Positions 63,987-64,000 of a DNA stretch of 64,000 nucleotides are shown piece after piece. The translations under genes and the position numbers were made by a program. Positions within the stretch are counted from its first letter, which is position 1. Every line of letters begins with the position of its first letter. Below the pieces are notes generated by a model. The model ran no database searches, was not told where the DNA came from, and saw only the letters and a list, made by a program, of their open reading frames with translations. The DNA comes from Loigolactobacillus jiayinensis (GTDB lineage: Bacteria; Bacillota; Bacilli; Lactobacillales; Lactobacillaceae): positions 1-64,000 of the forward strand of contig NZ_RHOF01000015.1 in NCBI RefSeq assembly GCF_003946445.1. Direction: 5' to 3'.

Positions 63987-64000
63987 TTTAATCTGATTAA

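Noticed and set aside
1-64000. CRISPR arrays, insertion sequences, integrases, toxin-antitoxin or defence loci
   Set aside because: No regular spaced repeats, transposase, recombinase or defence-like gene was found on reading both strands.

Overview
The window is a contiguous piece of a low-to-mid GC Gram-positive chromosome. It almost certainly comes from the Lactobacillaceae; I cannot fix the genus. The signs are PRD-type PTS regulators with lactobacillus-style mannitol and sorbitol operons, a murE / D-aspartate ligase / aspartate racemase cluster (the L-Lys to D-Asp peptidoglycan cross-bridge of many lactobacilli and enterococci), a T-box leader, a CtsR box at clpP, rpoN beside cggR-gap-pgk-tpiA, and the syntenic block yvlB/C/D, hprK-lgt-gpsA, trxB, pgcA, uvrBA, rapZ-yvcK-whiA, clpP. 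Many genes start with GTG or TTG behind strong GGAGG-type ribosome binding sites. I see no insertion sequence, prophage or CRISPR array.

Layout. 1-6.6 kb: nagB (minus strand) divergent from the mannitol operon mtlA-mtlR-mtlF-mtlD. 6.6-9.9 kb: a VanRS-like two-component system and a D,D-carboxypeptidase. 10-13.9 kb: murE, D-aspartate ligase and aspartate racemase, behind a leader with an internal terminator-like hairpin. 13.9-16.3 kb (minus): a T-box-controlled hydratase and a cyclopropane-fatty-acid synthase. 16.3-20.2 kb: a palindromic intergenic element, a divergent pyrimidine-nucleoside phosphorylase, a FetAB-like ABC exporter and a small DUF2798-like membrane protein. 20.5-25.7 kb: the complete sorbitol operon gutF-gutR-gutM-EIIC-EIIBC-EIIA. 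25.7-30.3 kb: an AraC-type regulator divergent from an N-acetylglucosamine-type EIICBA, then an oxidoreductase.

30.5-64 kb is mostly conserved backbone: yvl envelope-stress genes, hprK-lgt-gpsA, a TPR protein, trxB, pgcA, an HD phosphohydrolase, uvrBA, argGH, rapZ-yvcK-whiA, a DsbA-like protein and clpP. A short accessory stretch at 54-57.8 kb holds a second oxidoreductase, a TMEM175-family protein, an SDR, a rhodanese remnant and an orphan membrane protein. tRNA-Arg(CCG), rpoN and the cggR-gap-pgk-tpiA glycolytic operon close the window.

How it fits together. Sugar uptake (mannitol, sorbitol, GlcNAc) feeds fructose-6-phosphate into the glycolytic genes at the far end. Carbon control is visible as cre-like sites (mtl, gut, nag PTS), NagR-like operators at both nagB and the nag PTS 26 kb apart, HPr kinase and CggR operator repeats. 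Points most worth a second look: the T-box on a non-amino-acid enzyme, the catalytically altered nucleoside phosphorylase, the murE leader, the duplicated inactive-looking IIB domain of MtlA, and the shared DWSDF tail of two adjacent yvl-cluster proteins.
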